A DNA stretch of 64,000 nt from SB25 sp029560875 (GCA_035388225.1 DAOOPM010000015.1:19213-83212); one strand, 5' to 3'. Counted from the first letter of the stretch, positions 50,520-59,486 are shown. Notes: a model not told the origin generated them from the sequence alone. Translations and numbers: made by a program.

Positions 50520-51776
50520 TTAATGTTTAAAATTTTTAACCTCTTCGGGGTTGTGCTTATGCTTGAATAGAACCGCAAAAAGTACTGCAACAATCAAAGC
50601 ATAAATTGCAAAGGTAAGCCATATTCCATGCCAATCCTTACCCTCTGCAGAAGTGAAGTACCTATCAATCACAAAACCACTTACTTTACTTCCCAAAAAG
50701 GCTCCAATTCCATTGGTCATCATCATAAATAATCCCTGAGCACTCGATCTAATTGATGGATCCGTGGTACTTTCTACAAATAATGAACCTGAGATATTAA
50801 AGAAATCGAAAGCCATTCCGTAAACAATACAGGACAATATAATCATCCAAAACAACTCTGGCGAAGGGTTTCCATAAGCAAACAATCCAAAACGCAACAC
50901 CCATGCTATCATGCTAAATAGCATTACCTTTTTAATGCCAAACCGTTTCAAGAAAAATGGTATTGTTAAAATAAATAGTGTCTCGGATATTTGTGAAATT
51001 GACATAATAATAGTTGAGTATTTCACAACAAAGGAATCAGCATATGCCGCTACATTTCTAAAATCGTCAAGGAATGAATCCCCATACATATTTGTCAATT
51101 GAAGTGCAGCACCTAGGAACATTGCAAAAAGAAAGAATAAGGCCATTTTGAAGTTCCCGAATAATTTGAATGCTTTGAGTCCAAGCAGCTCAAGTATAGA
51201 TGCATTTTTTGAAATAGACTTCTCTGGTGGGCATTTGGGAAGTGTAAATGAATAGATTCCTAGAGCAATTGCTGCAAATGCTGCTATAATAAATTGGTTT
51301 GCATTAGCTTTACTCCCTGACAAGTTGGTTATCCACATTGCAACTATAAAACCTATTGTCCCCCATACTCTAATTGGCGGAAAAACCTTAACTACATCAA
51401 AGTTATTCCTTTTTAAAATATTATATGATATTGAATTTGAGAGTGATATTGTAGGCATATAAAATATCATTGCAAGAAAAATTACATAGTACAATGTGTT
51501 AGGATCGTTTACCTGAGGCACAAAAAACAGTACAACTCCATAAAGTATTTGGAGTATCCCGTATAATTTTTCAGCATTCAACCACCTATCAGCAATAATA
51601 CCGGTAAGTGCAGGCATAAATAACGAAGCAAGTGCTAAGGTTGAAAAAATTGCCCCAAATTGTTCACCAGTCCACCCCTTAGCATTGAAACAATAAGTTC
51701 CAATTGTTATTAACCAAGCTCCCCAAACAAAAAACTGTAAGAAGCTCATGATTGTTAGACGAAGTTTCAAATTCAT
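50520..51776 (-). CDS. Nucleoside:proton symporter-like MFS transporter (NupG/XapB family)
   Basis: A 418-aa, 12-span major facilitator. 'MSFLQFFVWGAWLITIGTY' and 'TGIIADRWLNAEKLYGILQ' are characteristic of the nucleoside:H+ symporter family, with 'VRVWGTIGFI'-like 'IRVWGTIGFIVAMW' and 'FDFFNISGSLFVE' further in. It imports nucleosides across the inner membrane. Monocistronic, with a candidate promoter at 51819-51826 (TACATTTA on the minus strand, TTTC 20 bp further upstream). Confidence 0.88.
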   Translation of the reverse strand: MNLKLRLTIMSFLQFFVWGAWLITIGTYCFNAKGWTGEQFGAIFSTLALASLFMPALTGIIADRWLNAEKLYGILQILYGVVLFFVPQVNDPNTLYYVIFLAMIFYMPTISLSNSISYNILKRNNFDVVKVFPPIRVWGTIGFIVAMWITNLSGSKANANQFIIAAFAAIALGIYSFTLPKCPPEKSISKNASILELLGLKAFKLFGNFKMALFFLFAMFLGAALQLTNMYGDSFLDDFRNVAAYADSFVVKYSTIIMSISQISETLFILTIPFFLKRFGIKKVMLFSMIAWVLRFGLFAYGNPSPELFWMIILSCIVYGMAFDFFNISGSLFVESTTDPSIRSSAQGLFMMMTNGIGAFLGSKVSGFVIDRYFTSAEGKDWHGIWLTFAIYALIVAVLFAVLFKHKHNPEEVKNFKH

Positions 51777-52130
51777 ATCCTTATGTTTTTATTCAATTAA
51801 TTTAAATTTTGCAGGTTGTAAATGTAGTAAGAAAATCAACTCAACCGAAACTATGAACCCTAATCAGTCTAAACAGAAAATTTTAAATACAATTTTCGCA
51901 CTTACAGAATTATTTTTGGAAACAATCCGTTTGAAAGCATATTTTTTCTTCAAAATAAACTCCAGATTTAACTTAACATGGCCTTATTCAACATCTTTAC
52001 TCCTCGTCCATCTTCAGCCTCGCTCCTACTCTAATCTTCCTACTTCCACCTTCCTACTTCTCGATATGTAACAAAAATCATTTCCTTTCTTGGTAATTTT
52101 TCACAACTTTGCAATGATAAACTTTTGCTG
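51777..52130. other. Divergent intergenic region with a pyrimidine-rich tract
   Basis: About 350 bases between two divergent genes. The nucleoside transporter promoter lies near 51819-51845. From about 51986 to 52066 the plus strand is strongly pyrimidine-rich with CTTCC/CTACTTC words repeated. 'CAACTTTG' at about 52104-52111 may be the moeA -7 box (7 of 8). An open frame through this region shows no protein-like composition. Confidence 0.5.
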
Positions 52131-53312
52131 ATGATACCTTTTCAAGAAGCATATAACATAGTAGTTTCAAAAACTAACCCCTTGGGTAAAACTGAGGAGG
52201 TTGCTCTTTCGCAAAGCACAGGAAGAATTCTGGCACAAGATGTCATTTCAGATATCAATATGCCACCATTTCGCAAGACGGCTGTTGATGGCTTTGCTTG
52301 CCGAATGTCCGACATTGGTGGTTCTTTGGAAGTAATTGAGGTTATCCCTGCGGGAGTAATGCCCTCAAAAACAGTTGGTAAAGGGCAGTGCTCAAAAATC
52401 ATGACTGGTGCCCCAATCCCTGAGGGCGCAGACTGCGTGCTTATGGTGGAGGATACCCGAATTATTGACCAGAACCATATAGAATTTACAGGAAATTCAA
52501 CCAAAGCAAATATTTGCGAATTAGGCGAAGACATTAGAATTGGTGATTTATCCATTGAGAAAGGGATCACTATTCAACCTAAACATATCGCCATTATGGC
52601 TGCTTTGGGATGCTATAGACCAACAGTTGCCGTTAAACCAATTGTATCGATACTTCCAACTGGCGATGAGTTGGTTGAACCACACATAAAGCCAACTGGT
52701 AGCCAAATACGCAATAGCAATGGGCATCAACTCATATCGCAGGCAATTAATTGCGGGGCTGAACCTTTATACAATGGAATTGTAGGCGACACAAGAGAGG
52801 CAACCTACAAGGCAATATCCGAAGCACTCGACAAGTCAGATGTGGTTATTCTTACTGGAGGTGTGTCCATGGGCGATTTTGATTTTGTTCCAGAAATTAT
52901 GGAACAACTTGGAATTCAAATCCATTTCGATAGCGTTGCAGTTCAACCTGGCAAACCAACTACATTTGGGACAAAAGGCAACAAGTTAATTTTTGGTTTA
53001 CCGGGCAATCCAGTGTCATCGTTTATTCAGTTTGAACTGTTGGTAAAACCTGCATTACAAAAAATGATGGGTATCTCCAATTTAAATCCTCATCAAATTA
53101 AAGCCCCAATGGGAGTGGAATATCGACGCAAACGTGCTGAACGACTAGCATTAGTTCCAGTTTTTATATCTGAACAAAACGAAGTTTTCCCTGTTGAATT
53201 CCACGGCTCGGCACATATTTTTGCGCTAGCTAAAGCAAATGGAATTATAGCAGTACCAATTGGCGTTGAAAGAATTGACAAAGGAGATTTAGTGGATGTT
53301 CGACCAATATAA
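52131..53312 (+). CDS. moeA: Molybdopterin molybdenumtransferase MoeA
   Basis: A 393-aa enzyme that inserts molybdate into adenylated molybdopterin. The ATG at 52131 is preferred over a TTG two codons upstream. MoeA blocks: 'LGRILAQDVISDINMPPF' (as STGRILAQDV...), 'KTAVDGFA', 'KIMTGAPIPEGAD', 'TGDELVEPH', 'LTGGVSMGDFDFV' and 'FGLPGNPVSSFI'. Its 3' end overlaps moaA by 17 bp, so translation is coupled. It opens a four-gene cofactor operon. Confidence 0.95.
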   Translation: MIPFQEAYNIVVSKTNPLGKTEEVALSQSTGRILAQDVISDINMPPFRKTAVDGFACRMSDIGGSLEVIEVIPAGVMPSKTVGKGQCSKIMTGAPIPEGADCVLMVEDTRIIDQNHIEFTGNSTKANICELGEDIRIGDLSIEKGITIQPKHIAIMAALGCYRPTVAVKPIVSILPTGDELVEPHIKPTGSQIRNSNGHQLISQAINCGAEPLYNGIVGDTREATYKAISEALDKSDVVILTGGVSMGDFDFVPEIMEQLGIQIHFDSVAVQPGKPTTFGTKGNKLIFGLPGNPVSSFIQFELLVKPALQKMMGISNLNPHQIKAPMGVEYRRKRAERLALVPVFISEQNEVFPVEFHGSAHIFALAKANGIIAVPIGVERIDKGDLVDVRPI

Positions 53313-54096
53313 CAGACGAATTAACTATCTACGCATTTCGGTTACCGACCGCTGCAACCTTCGCTGCACCTACTGCATGCCAGAGGAAGGCGTAAGGTTA
53401 ATGGAGCATTCCGATATTCTCTCATTTGAAGAAATAATCAACTTTGTAAATATTACCATTAAGTACGGAGTTGATAAAGTTCGCATTACCGGTGGCGAAC
53501 CTCTTGTTCGCAAAGGGGTTATAAATTTAATTGAATCGCTTGCAAAAATTCCAGAGATAAAAGACCTAAGTATGACTACCAATGGGATTTTACTCAAACA
53601 ATTCGCAAAGCAACTAAAGGATGCAGGATTGCAAAGATTAAATGTGAGTCTCGATACCATTGATGCCGTTAAATACAAACAGATAACTAGAGTTGGCAAT
53701 ATAACCGATGTGATTGAAGGACTTTTACTGGCAAAGGAACTTGGTTTTAGCCCTATTAAGTTGAACTGTGTTGTTGATAAAAACTCCTTGGAGCCCGATG
53801 CTCTTGCTGTAAAGGAATTTGCCGACAAGAATGGTTTTTCCGTTCGGTTTATTCCAAAAATGGATTTAGAAAACGGTACATTTGGAATTGTTGAGGGTGG
53901 CGATGGTGGGAACTGCAGCATCTGTAATCGGTTACGTCTTACAGCCGATGGCATTGTAAAACCTTGCCTTTTCAATAATTTAGGCTATAAAGTAAGGGAA
54001 CTTGGCTTTGAACAAGCATTAAAATTGGCATTAGCGAATAAGCCTGAGTGCGGCACAACAAATCAGAATGGTGAATTCTACAATATTGGAGGGTAA
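53296..54096 (+). CDS. moaA: GTP 3',8-cyclase MoaA, compact form
   Basis: A 266-aa radical-SAM enzyme for the first step of molybdenum cofactor synthesis. The N-terminal cluster motif is 'CNLRCTYCMP' (CxxxCxxC, about 21-28), the GGEP motif is in 'RITGGEPLVRKG', and the C-terminal cluster CSICNRLRLTADG...PC keeps C-x2-C-x13-C. The chain ends in the functional GG ('YNIGG'). It is about 50-60 residues shorter than usual MoaA. The segment between 'VRFIPKMDLENG' and the C-terminal cluster is almost absent, with no frameshift visible. Overlaps moeA by 17 bp and precedes moaC by 3 bp. Confidence 0.92.
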   Translation: MFDQYNRRINYLRISVTDRCNLRCTYCMPEEGVRLMEHSDILSFEEIINFVNITIKYGVDKVRITGGEPLVRKGVINLIESLAKIPEIKDLSMTTNGILLKQFAKQLKDAGLQRLNVSLDTIDAVKYKQITRVGNITDVIEGLLLAKELGFSPIKLNCVVDKNSLEPDALAVKEFADKNGFSVRFIPKMDLENGTFGIVEGGDGGNCSICNRLRLTADGIVKPCLFNNLGYKVRELGFEQALKLALANKPECGTTNQNGEFYNIGG

Positions 54097-54099
54097 AAA

Positions 54100-54555
54100 A
54101 TGACACTTTCGCATATCGATAAGAACGGAAAAGCCAATATGGTTGATGTTGGCGATAAGCCAAATCAAATTCGCGAGGCGCACGCAAAAGGTTTTATTAA
54201 ACTTTCTAGGGAAACCTTCAGGTTAATTTCTGAAAATCAGATGAAAAAAGGCGATGTGCTTACGGTTGCAGAAATTGCTGGAATTCAAGCCGCAAAGCGA
54301 ACACCAGAACTAATTCCTCTTTGCCATACGCTTATGCTTACAAAGGTTGACGTTAAAGCAACACTTACATCCGAAGGAGTTGAAGTAAACAGCTATGTAA
54401 AATGCATAGGCCAAACTGGTGTCGAAATGGAGGCCTTAACTGCTGTGTCAACCGCACTACTTACCGTTTACGATATGTGTAAAGCAGTTGATAAGAATAT
54501 GGTAATAAGCGATGTTAAACTACTCGAAAAGACTAAGAAAGATTTAGATGTTTGA
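54100..54555 (+). CDS. moaC: Cyclic pyranopterin monophosphate synthase MoaC
   Basis: A 151-aa enzyme that converts the MoaA product to cPMP. 'LIPLCHTLMLTKVDV' and 'GVEMEALTAVSTALLTVYDMCKAVDK' (read in parts), with the conserved Lys of 'DKNMVISDVKLLEKTKK', are diagnostic. Length normal. It begins three bases after the moaA stop. Confidence 0.97.
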   Translation: MTLSHIDKNGKANMVDVGDKPNQIREAHAKGFIKLSRETFRLISENQMKKGDVLTVAEIAGIQAAKRTPELIPLCHTLMLTKVDVKATLTSEGVEVNSYVKCIGQTGVEMEALTAVSTALLTVYDMCKAVDKNMVISDVKLLEKTKKDLDV

Positions 54556-54606
54556 TTCTTCTAAATCCTGATTTCAACTAAAATTCACCTCTCAAACCCA
54601 ATAGCC

Positions 54607-55542
54607 GTGAACATAAAAATTAAAGTTATATCGGTAAATATCTCCGAAAAAAAGGGAACTGTAAAGCATCCTGTTGAGTATATCGAACTAAACCCTCTAG
54701 GAGTAAAAGGCGATGCCCATTCGGGCACTTGGCACAGGCAGGTTAGTATGCTTGGTACCGAAAGCATCGAGAAATTCACTGCGGCAAGCAACCTTAAGGT
54801 TAAGTATGGCGATTTTGCTGAGAATATTACCACGCAAGGTTTGGAACTTTACAAAACCAAACCAGGCGATCAGTTCATAGGAAGCGGAATAGAATTGGAA
54901 GTAACCCAAATTGGCAAATCGTGCCACGGCGATGGATGCGCTATTTACCGCCAAGTAGGAAACTGCGTAATGCCTAAGGAAGGCATTTTTGTTAGAGTTC
55001 TAAAAGGAGGGAAACTAAAGGATGGCGATGAATTGGAGTTCATTCCCAAAATTTACAAAATAAAAATTATAACATTAAGCGACAGGGCCAGCAAGGGCGA
55101 GTATGAAGATTTAAGCGGCCCTGAGGTTGCAAAGTTAGTTACTGAGTTTTTTGATGGGCTAAGTTGGCAGCACTCTATTGACAAGGTTATTATACCTGAT
55201 GATGCTGATATATTAAAACAACATCTAACAAGTGCAAAGAAAGCAAATTACGATATTGTTATTACAACTGGTGGCACAGGTATTGGCGCAAGAGATATTA
55301 CCCCCGAGGTTGTTAAGCAAATGCTTGATAAGGAAATTCCGGGCATTATGGAAATGATTCGACTTAAATATGGTGCCGAAAAGCCTAATGCTTTATTAAG
55401 CCGAGGAGTTGCTGGATTAATGGGTAAAACCTTTGTTTACACACTTCCTGGAAGTGTTAAGGCGGTTCGCGAGTATATGGCTGAAATTGTTAAGACTCAA
55501 AAGCACCTGTTTTTAATGCTTATGGGAATTGATAGCCATTAA
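54607..55542 (+). CDS. MOSC domain fused to MogA/MoaB-type molybdopterin adenylyltransferase
   Basis: A 311-aa fusion starting at GTG 54607. Residues 1 to about 145 form a MOSC domain ('NPLGVKGDAHSG', 'GDFAENITTQG', 'IGKSCHGDGCAIYRQVGNCVMP' with several Cys). Residues about 150-311 are MogA/MoaB ('KIITLSDRASKGEYEDLSGP', 'TTGGTGIGARDITPE', 'LPGSVKAVREYM'). MogA adenylates molybdopterin before MoeA inserts molybdate. The MOSC half may handle sulfur or bind the cofactor. 51 bp after moaC, the last gene of the operon. moaD, moaE and moeB are not in the window. Confidence 0.93.
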   Translation: MNIKIKVISVNISEKKGTVKHPVEYIELNPLGVKGDAHSGTWHRQVSMLGTESIEKFTAASNLKVKYGDFAENITTQGLELYKTKPGDQFIGSGIELEVTQIGKSCHGDGCAIYRQVGNCVMPKEGIFVRVLKGGKLKDGDELEFIPKIYKIKIITLSDRASKGEYEDLSGPEVAKLVTEFFDGLSWQHSIDKVIIPDDADILKQHLTSAKKANYDIVITTGGTGIGARDITPEVVKQMLDKEIPGIMEMIRLKYGAEKPNALLSRGVAGLMGKTFVYTLPGSVKAVREYMAEIVKTQKHLFLMLMGIDSH

Positions 55543-55566
55543 GTTACAGAAATAGAATCAAACTAA

Positions 55567-55598
55567 AAAAGAGGAGCACCACACTCCTCTTTTCCTTT
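55567..55598. terminator. Bidirectional terminator between the MOSC-mogA gene and trxA
   Basis: AAAAGAGGAG/CTCCTCTTTT stem with a 7-nt loop. T-rich on both exits and placed between convergent stop codons. Confidence 0.85.
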
Positions 55599-55618
55599 TC
55601 ATAAATTTCCTAATCAAA

Positions 55619-55975
55619 CTACTCTACACCCAACACTTCCTTGAATGCTTGCTTAAACGACTCTTTAGGAAGTGCACCCATAGCCATTTGTGGCTGGTCG
55701 TTCATTGGAATGAATAGTAACGAAGGAATACTGCGTATTCCAAATACCGATGCAAGTTCCTGCTCAGCCTCAGTATCTACTTTGTAAATATTCAATTTAC
55801 CGTCGTACTCTTTCGATAATTCTTCCAAAATTGGAGCTACCATCTTGCATGGTCCACACCAATCGGCATAGAAATCGATAATTGCAGGCTTGTCGCCCTC
55901 AAATTTCCAATCTTTGTTGTTTTCAAAGTCAAAAACCTTAGTTTTAAAGGTCTCTAGTGTTAAGTACTCAATCAT
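55619..55975 (-). CDS. trxA: Thioredoxin
   Basis: A 118-aa thioredoxin with the active site WCGPCK in 'IDFYADWCGPCKMVAP' and the cis-Pro loop 'GIRSIPSLLF'. No signal peptide, so a cytosolic disulfide reductase. A short N-terminal extension ('EYLTLETFKTKVFDFENN') is common in this phylum. Single gene with its own promoter. Confidence 0.95.
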   Translation of the reverse strand: MIEYLTLETFKTKVFDFENNKDWKFEGDKPAIIDFYADWCGPCKMVAPILEELSKEYDGKLNIYKVDTEAEQELASVFGIRSIPSLLFIPMNDQPQMAMGALPKESFKQAFKEVLGVE

Positions 55976-56025
55976 AGTTATATTGTTTTTAAGTTTTCAA
56001 ATTAAAATATATAGATATTTCGATG

Positions 56026-56033
56026 CAAATATA
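56026..56033 (-). promoter_or_regulatory. -7 box of trxA (minus strand)
   Basis: Minus-strand TATATTTG, an exact TAnnTTTG match, about 50 bp upstream of the trxA ATG. Confidence 0.5.
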
Positions 56034-56190
56034 GTAACAAAACAAATACACAATAATCTTGTTCACATATTTATATATTGATATTTGTCATTACATTCTA
56101 CAGTTATTGATTTTCCTTACAATTAAACATCAATATACTTAATAATTATTATCATGAACACTAATTCTATGACAAAAGTTCAATAAATGC

Positions 56191-56198
56191 TACATTTG
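56191..56198 (+). promoter_or_regulatory. -7 box of the CCA-adding enzyme gene
   Basis: TACATTTG, an exact TAnnTTTG match, 48 bp before the TTG start at 56247. No clear -33 box. Confidence 0.5.
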
Positions 56199-56246
56199 CA
56201 AAAAGAATAACAAACGGCATAAGGCTAACAATGCTATGCCTGAAAT

Positions 56247-57671
56247 TTGAAATCAACTTTGAAAGAACACATAAATCATAAAATATTCAGCATAGTTAAA
56301 TCGGTTGCTGACGCGGAGAATTTACAAGCATTTGTAATTGGTGGCTATGTACGCGATATCTTCCTTAAAAGAACCTCAAAGGATATAGATATAGTTGTAG
56401 TTGGAAGCGGTATCGATTTTGCAAAATCAGTTTCCAAGGAAGTTAAAGGCGCTAAAGTTTCCTACTTCAAAAATTTTGGTACAGCCCAGCTAAAATTTAA
56501 CGATTTAGAGGTTGAGTTTGTGGGTGCACGCAAGGAGTCGTACAGGTTGGATTCCCGAAAGCCAATTGTAGAAAACGGAACACTCGAGGACGATTTACTT
56601 CGTAGGGATTTTACAATAAATGCAATGGCCATAAGTTTAAACGCAGAAACCTATGGAGACTTAATTGACCCATTCAATGGCATAAAAGATTTAGAGGATA
56701 GGCTTATCAGAACACCTCTTGACCCTGATATTACATTCTCCGATGACCCGCTCCGAATGATTCGGGCAATACGTTTTGCTACTCAGCTAAACTTCGATAT
56801 TGAGCCAAAAACATTTGCATCGATTAAAAAAATTAAGGATAGAATCAGCATTGTTTCCATGGAGCGAATTATTGACGAGGTCAATAAAATGATGCTTGTC
56901 CCAAAACCCTCAACCGGGTTTCTATTACTGAACGAAACTGGCCTGCTCGATATTCTTTTCCCAGAAGTTGCCAAACTAAAAGGGGTTGACACAAAGAATG
57001 GCATCAGCCATAAGGATAACTTCTACCACACATTACAGGTACTAGATAACCTGGCAAAAACCTCCGACGATTTATGGTTACGTTGGTCTGCCCTACTCCA
57101 CGACATTGCAAAGCCTGCAACTAAAAAATTCATTGGCGGTCAGGGATGGACATTTCATGGTCATGAGTTTTTAGGGGCCAAAATGATTCCAAATATTTTT
57201 AGGAGACTAAAACTTCCGCTCAACGAAAAAATGAAGTTTGTGCAAAAAATGGTACTGCTTCATTTACGACCAATAGTCCTATCCCAAGAGGAAGTTACGG
57301 ACTCTGCCGTTCGACGTTTACTCTTTGACGCTGGTGACGATATTGACGATTTGATGAATCTTTGTGAAGCAGATATCACCTCAAAAAATGATAATACAGT
57401 ACGGAAGCATTTAGCAAACTTTAAAATAGTACGTGAAAAACTAAAGGAGATTGAGGAGAAGGACGCTGTTCGTAATTTTCAACCACCAATTACTGGCGAA
57501 ATTATTATGGAAACCTACGGCATCGGGCCAGGAAAAGAAATTGGTATTATAAAAACAGTTATCAAGGATGCCATACTCGATGGAATAATCAGAAACGATT
57601 ACCAAGAGGCATATCAACTAATGGAGAAAAAAGCAGAAGAGTTGGGATTGAAAAAGTTAACAAGGAACTAA
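56247..57671 (+). CDS. CCA tRNA nucleotidyltransferase family protein with HD domain
   Basis: A 474-aa class II nucleotidyltransferase. The only available start is TTG at 56247 (an in-frame stop lies two codons upstream). The head domain has 'FVIGGYVRDIFLKRTSKDIDIVV' (GG/DxD catalytic motif, read in parts), 'RRDFTINAMA' and 'DPLRMIRAIRFATQL'. An HD domain follows ('WSALLHDIAKPATKKF', His-Asp near 287). It adds or repairs the CCA end of tRNAs; the HD part may give phosphohydrolase activity. Convergent with the lipoprotein gene, overlapping by 4 bp at the stops. Confidence 0.9.
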   Translation: MKSTLKEHINHKIFSIVKSVADAENLQAFVIGGYVRDIFLKRTSKDIDIVVVGSGIDFAKSVSKEVKGAKVSYFKNFGTAQLKFNDLEVEFVGARKESYRLDSRKPIVENGTLEDDLLRRDFTINAMAISLNAETYGDLIDPFNGIKDLEDRLIRTPLDPDITFSDDPLRMIRAIRFATQLNFDIEPKTFASIKKIKDRISIVSMERIIDEVNKMMLVPKPSTGFLLLNETGLLDILFPEVAKLKGVDTKNGISHKDNFYHTLQVLDNLAKTSDDLWLRWSALLHDIAKPATKKFIGGQGWTFHGHEFLGAKMIPNIFRRLKLPLNEKMKFVQKMVLLHLRPIVLSQEEVTDSAVRRLLFDAGDDIDDLMNLCEADITSKNDNTVRKHLANFKIVREKLKEIEEKDAVRNFQPPITGEIIMETYGIGPGKEIGIIKTVIKDAILDGIIRNDYQEAYQLMEKKAEELGLKKLTRN

Positions 57672-58093
57672 TACTTCAATCTAGCATCTAATTCATCACC
57701 CAAAATAATATAGCATTCTCTATCGCAGGAACTACGGTCTTTTTTTATTCTCAACTCATTACCATCAACCGCAAAAATAGTACGAGCACCTTTTGTGTAT
57801 TCGGCTTTAACGCTGTAGTATTCATCGGTATCTAACGACCAAACAACCTCCGAAGTATATGACGTATCAATAGCAATGATATCGCCTGAATCATAAGTTC
57901 CAGAATAAAGAATATACCTCACATATGGGTTCTCGTCATTAATTGTGAATTTAATTGTTAAATCAGCCACCTCAGGGTTCTCGTCGTAGCACTCATCGCA
58001 ATCAACAAACAAAACTTCCATATCCTCACACCCAAATGGAAGTAAGAGAAATAAAGTGACAAAAAAAGTAATATTAAACTTTCTAATCGACAT
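57668..58093 (-). CDS. Hypothetical lipoprotein, partner of the ankyrin-barrel gene
   Basis: A 141-aa lipoprotein (lipobox LLPFGCEDME, Cys about 22). A Cys-rich 'DCDECYDEN' follows, then a beta-sandwich-like domain ('ADLTIKFTINDENPYVRYILYSG' in parts, 'VVWSLDTDEYYSVKAEY') and another Cys pair 'SSCDREC'. No family recognised. It overlaps the upstream ankyrin gene by 11 bp, so the two are translated together and probably work together at the outer membrane. Confidence 0.75.
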   Translation of the reverse strand: MSIRKFNITFFVTLFLLLPFGCEDMEVLFVDCDECYDENPEVADLTIKFTINDENPYVRYILYSGTYDSGDIIAIDTSYTSEVVWSLDTDEYYSVKAEYTKGARTIFAVDGNELRIKKDRSSCDRECYIILGDELDARLKY

Positions 58094-59486
58094 AATTTAT
58101 ATAAGTTCTTGTCAAACGAGGTTTACTTATAGGAATAAAATAATTTAAGGAAACACCAAATCTATGCTGCGAAGCATCAGGTGTTTTTAGAGTAGTAAAT
58201 TCCCACCCTACAAAAACTTTTGTAAAATGGCTTCCCCAATAAAATCCAGCATTAATCCCTGGATAGACCAATGTGTTAGGATCTTTGTCAGTGCCCCTAT
58301 AATTTCGAATGACAACCCCCACACTTCCCCCATAATAAATTCCTAAAACACTTTTCTGAAATGGTCTAACAGGTGTTAATCTGTTTACTCTTAACTCTAA
58401 CACCTGCCGTTTCTCTCTGAATTGGTAAATATCCATATCTCTATACTCCAAAGTAGCTACAGGCTTTGGTCTATACCAATATCCTAAACTAACATTAAAC
58501 TTTGAAACTTGCTCAGTTATACCAATATTGAATCCCCACAAGAATTCATGCTTACTAAAAATTATACCAGAGTTAACAAACACATCACCGAAAGATGGCT
58601 TTACCTTCGTTCTTAATCCTAAAGAATCTAGTTTATACCTTAAATTCTGGAAATCAGTTTCAGCAGCTATTTGATAGTATGGTTTAGCAAGACTTTTTTC
58701 AGCAGCGCCCAGATTAACAAGAAAATCAATTGCATCAACAGCGTTTGCTCTAATTGCATAAAACAAGGCATTTGCGCCAGTTTTGTCAACGATATCTATA
58801 TCTGCTCCATAATCGTAAAGTAAACCTATAAAGGCGGTATCATTTAACTGTGCCGCCAACATCAAGGGTGTTAGACCCTTTTTATTGACTAGGTTAGGAT
58901 TGGCTTTATTCTCAAGAAGAACCCGAGCCGATATTAAGGTGCCATTATAGGCAGATAGCATCAAAGGCGTATTCTCCTCTTTGTCAACAATATCAATATT
59001 TGCGCCATAATACAAAAGCAAATCTGTCATATATGGCATTCCATACCATGCAGAATAGTGTAATGGTGTTAATCCGAAATTGTTCTCGACGTTTGCATCT
59101 GCATTATTCCTCAACAACAACTCTGCAATACTATCATTACCCGACCTCAGTGCAGCATGCAATGCGCTATTTCCATCAAAAGGTTTTTTGTTCAGGTTAA
59201 CATTCTGACTTAAAAGCAACTCGACTAATTCATATGAACCGCTTTGAACTGCATACATTAAAGGAGTTACACCATATTCGTTGGCAATATTAGGTTCTGC
59301 ACCATAGGATAAAAGTTTCTTAACCAAATCAATATTTCCAGAATCGCAATACTGAAAAAGCATGAAGTTTAATTGGGTTTTAACATATGCAGAATCAACT
59401 TTTAAATTATCTTCTTGTGCTTTAATAACACTAGAAGCCATACAAACAAAAAAACAAGTAAATACTATACCAGAAAGTTTAGGCAT
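58083..59486 (-). CDS. Exported ankyrin-repeat protein with C-terminal beta-barrel-like domain
   Basis: A 467-aa exported protein. Signal peptide about 1-23 (ending VIKAQ). Residues about 40-275 hold roughly seven ankyrin repeats ('EYGVTPLMYAVQSGSYELVELLLSQN' in parts, 'FGLTPLHYSAWYGMPYMTDLLLYYGANID', 'KGLTPLMLAAQLNDTAFIGLL'). The last roughly 180 residues change to alternating aromatic/Gly strands ('LWGFNIGITEQVSKFNVSLGYWYRP', 'GIYYGGSVGVVIRNYRG', 'GINAGFYWGSHFTKVFVGWEF'). That looks like a small outer-membrane beta-barrel. Ankyrins would then sit in the periplasm. Function unknown. It is coupled to a lipoprotein gene by an 11-bp overlap. Confidence 0.8.
   Translation of the reverse strand: MPKLSGIVFTCFFVCMASSVIKAQEDNLKVDSAYVKTQLNFMLFQYCDSGNIDLVKKLLSYGAEPNIANEYGVTPLMYAVQSGSYELVELLLSQNVNLNKKPFDGNSALHAALRSGNDSIAELLLRNNADANVENNFGLTPLHYSAWYGMPYMTDLLLYYGANIDIVDKEENTPLMLSAYNGTLISARVLLENKANPNLVNKKGLTPLMLAAQLNDTAFIGLLYDYGADIDIVDKTGANALFYAIRANAVDAIDFLVNLGAAEKSLAKPYYQIAAETDFQNLRYKLDSLGLRTKVKPSFGDVFVNSGIIFSKHEFLWGFNIGITEQVSKFNVSLGYWYRPKPVATLEYRDMDIYQFREKRQVLELRVNRLTPVRPFQKSVLGIYYGGSVGVVIRNYRGTDKDPNTLVYPGINAGFYWGSHFTKVFVGWEFTTLKTPDASQHRFGVSLNYFIPISKPRLTRTYINYVD

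Noticed and set aside
51748..52071. 107-codon plus-strand open frame in the gap before moeA
   Set aside because: It starts inside the nucleoside transporter gene and runs through the pyrimidine-rich tract; composition is not protein-like.
53370..53975. 201-codon minus-strand open frame
   Set aside because: Antisense to moaA, whose motifs are intact; low-complexity Ser/Leu-rich shadow.
53296..54096. moaA as a frameshifted pseudogene
   Set aside because: It is short, but the frame is continuous and both clusters and the terminal GG are kept, so an in-frame compact form is the simpler reading.
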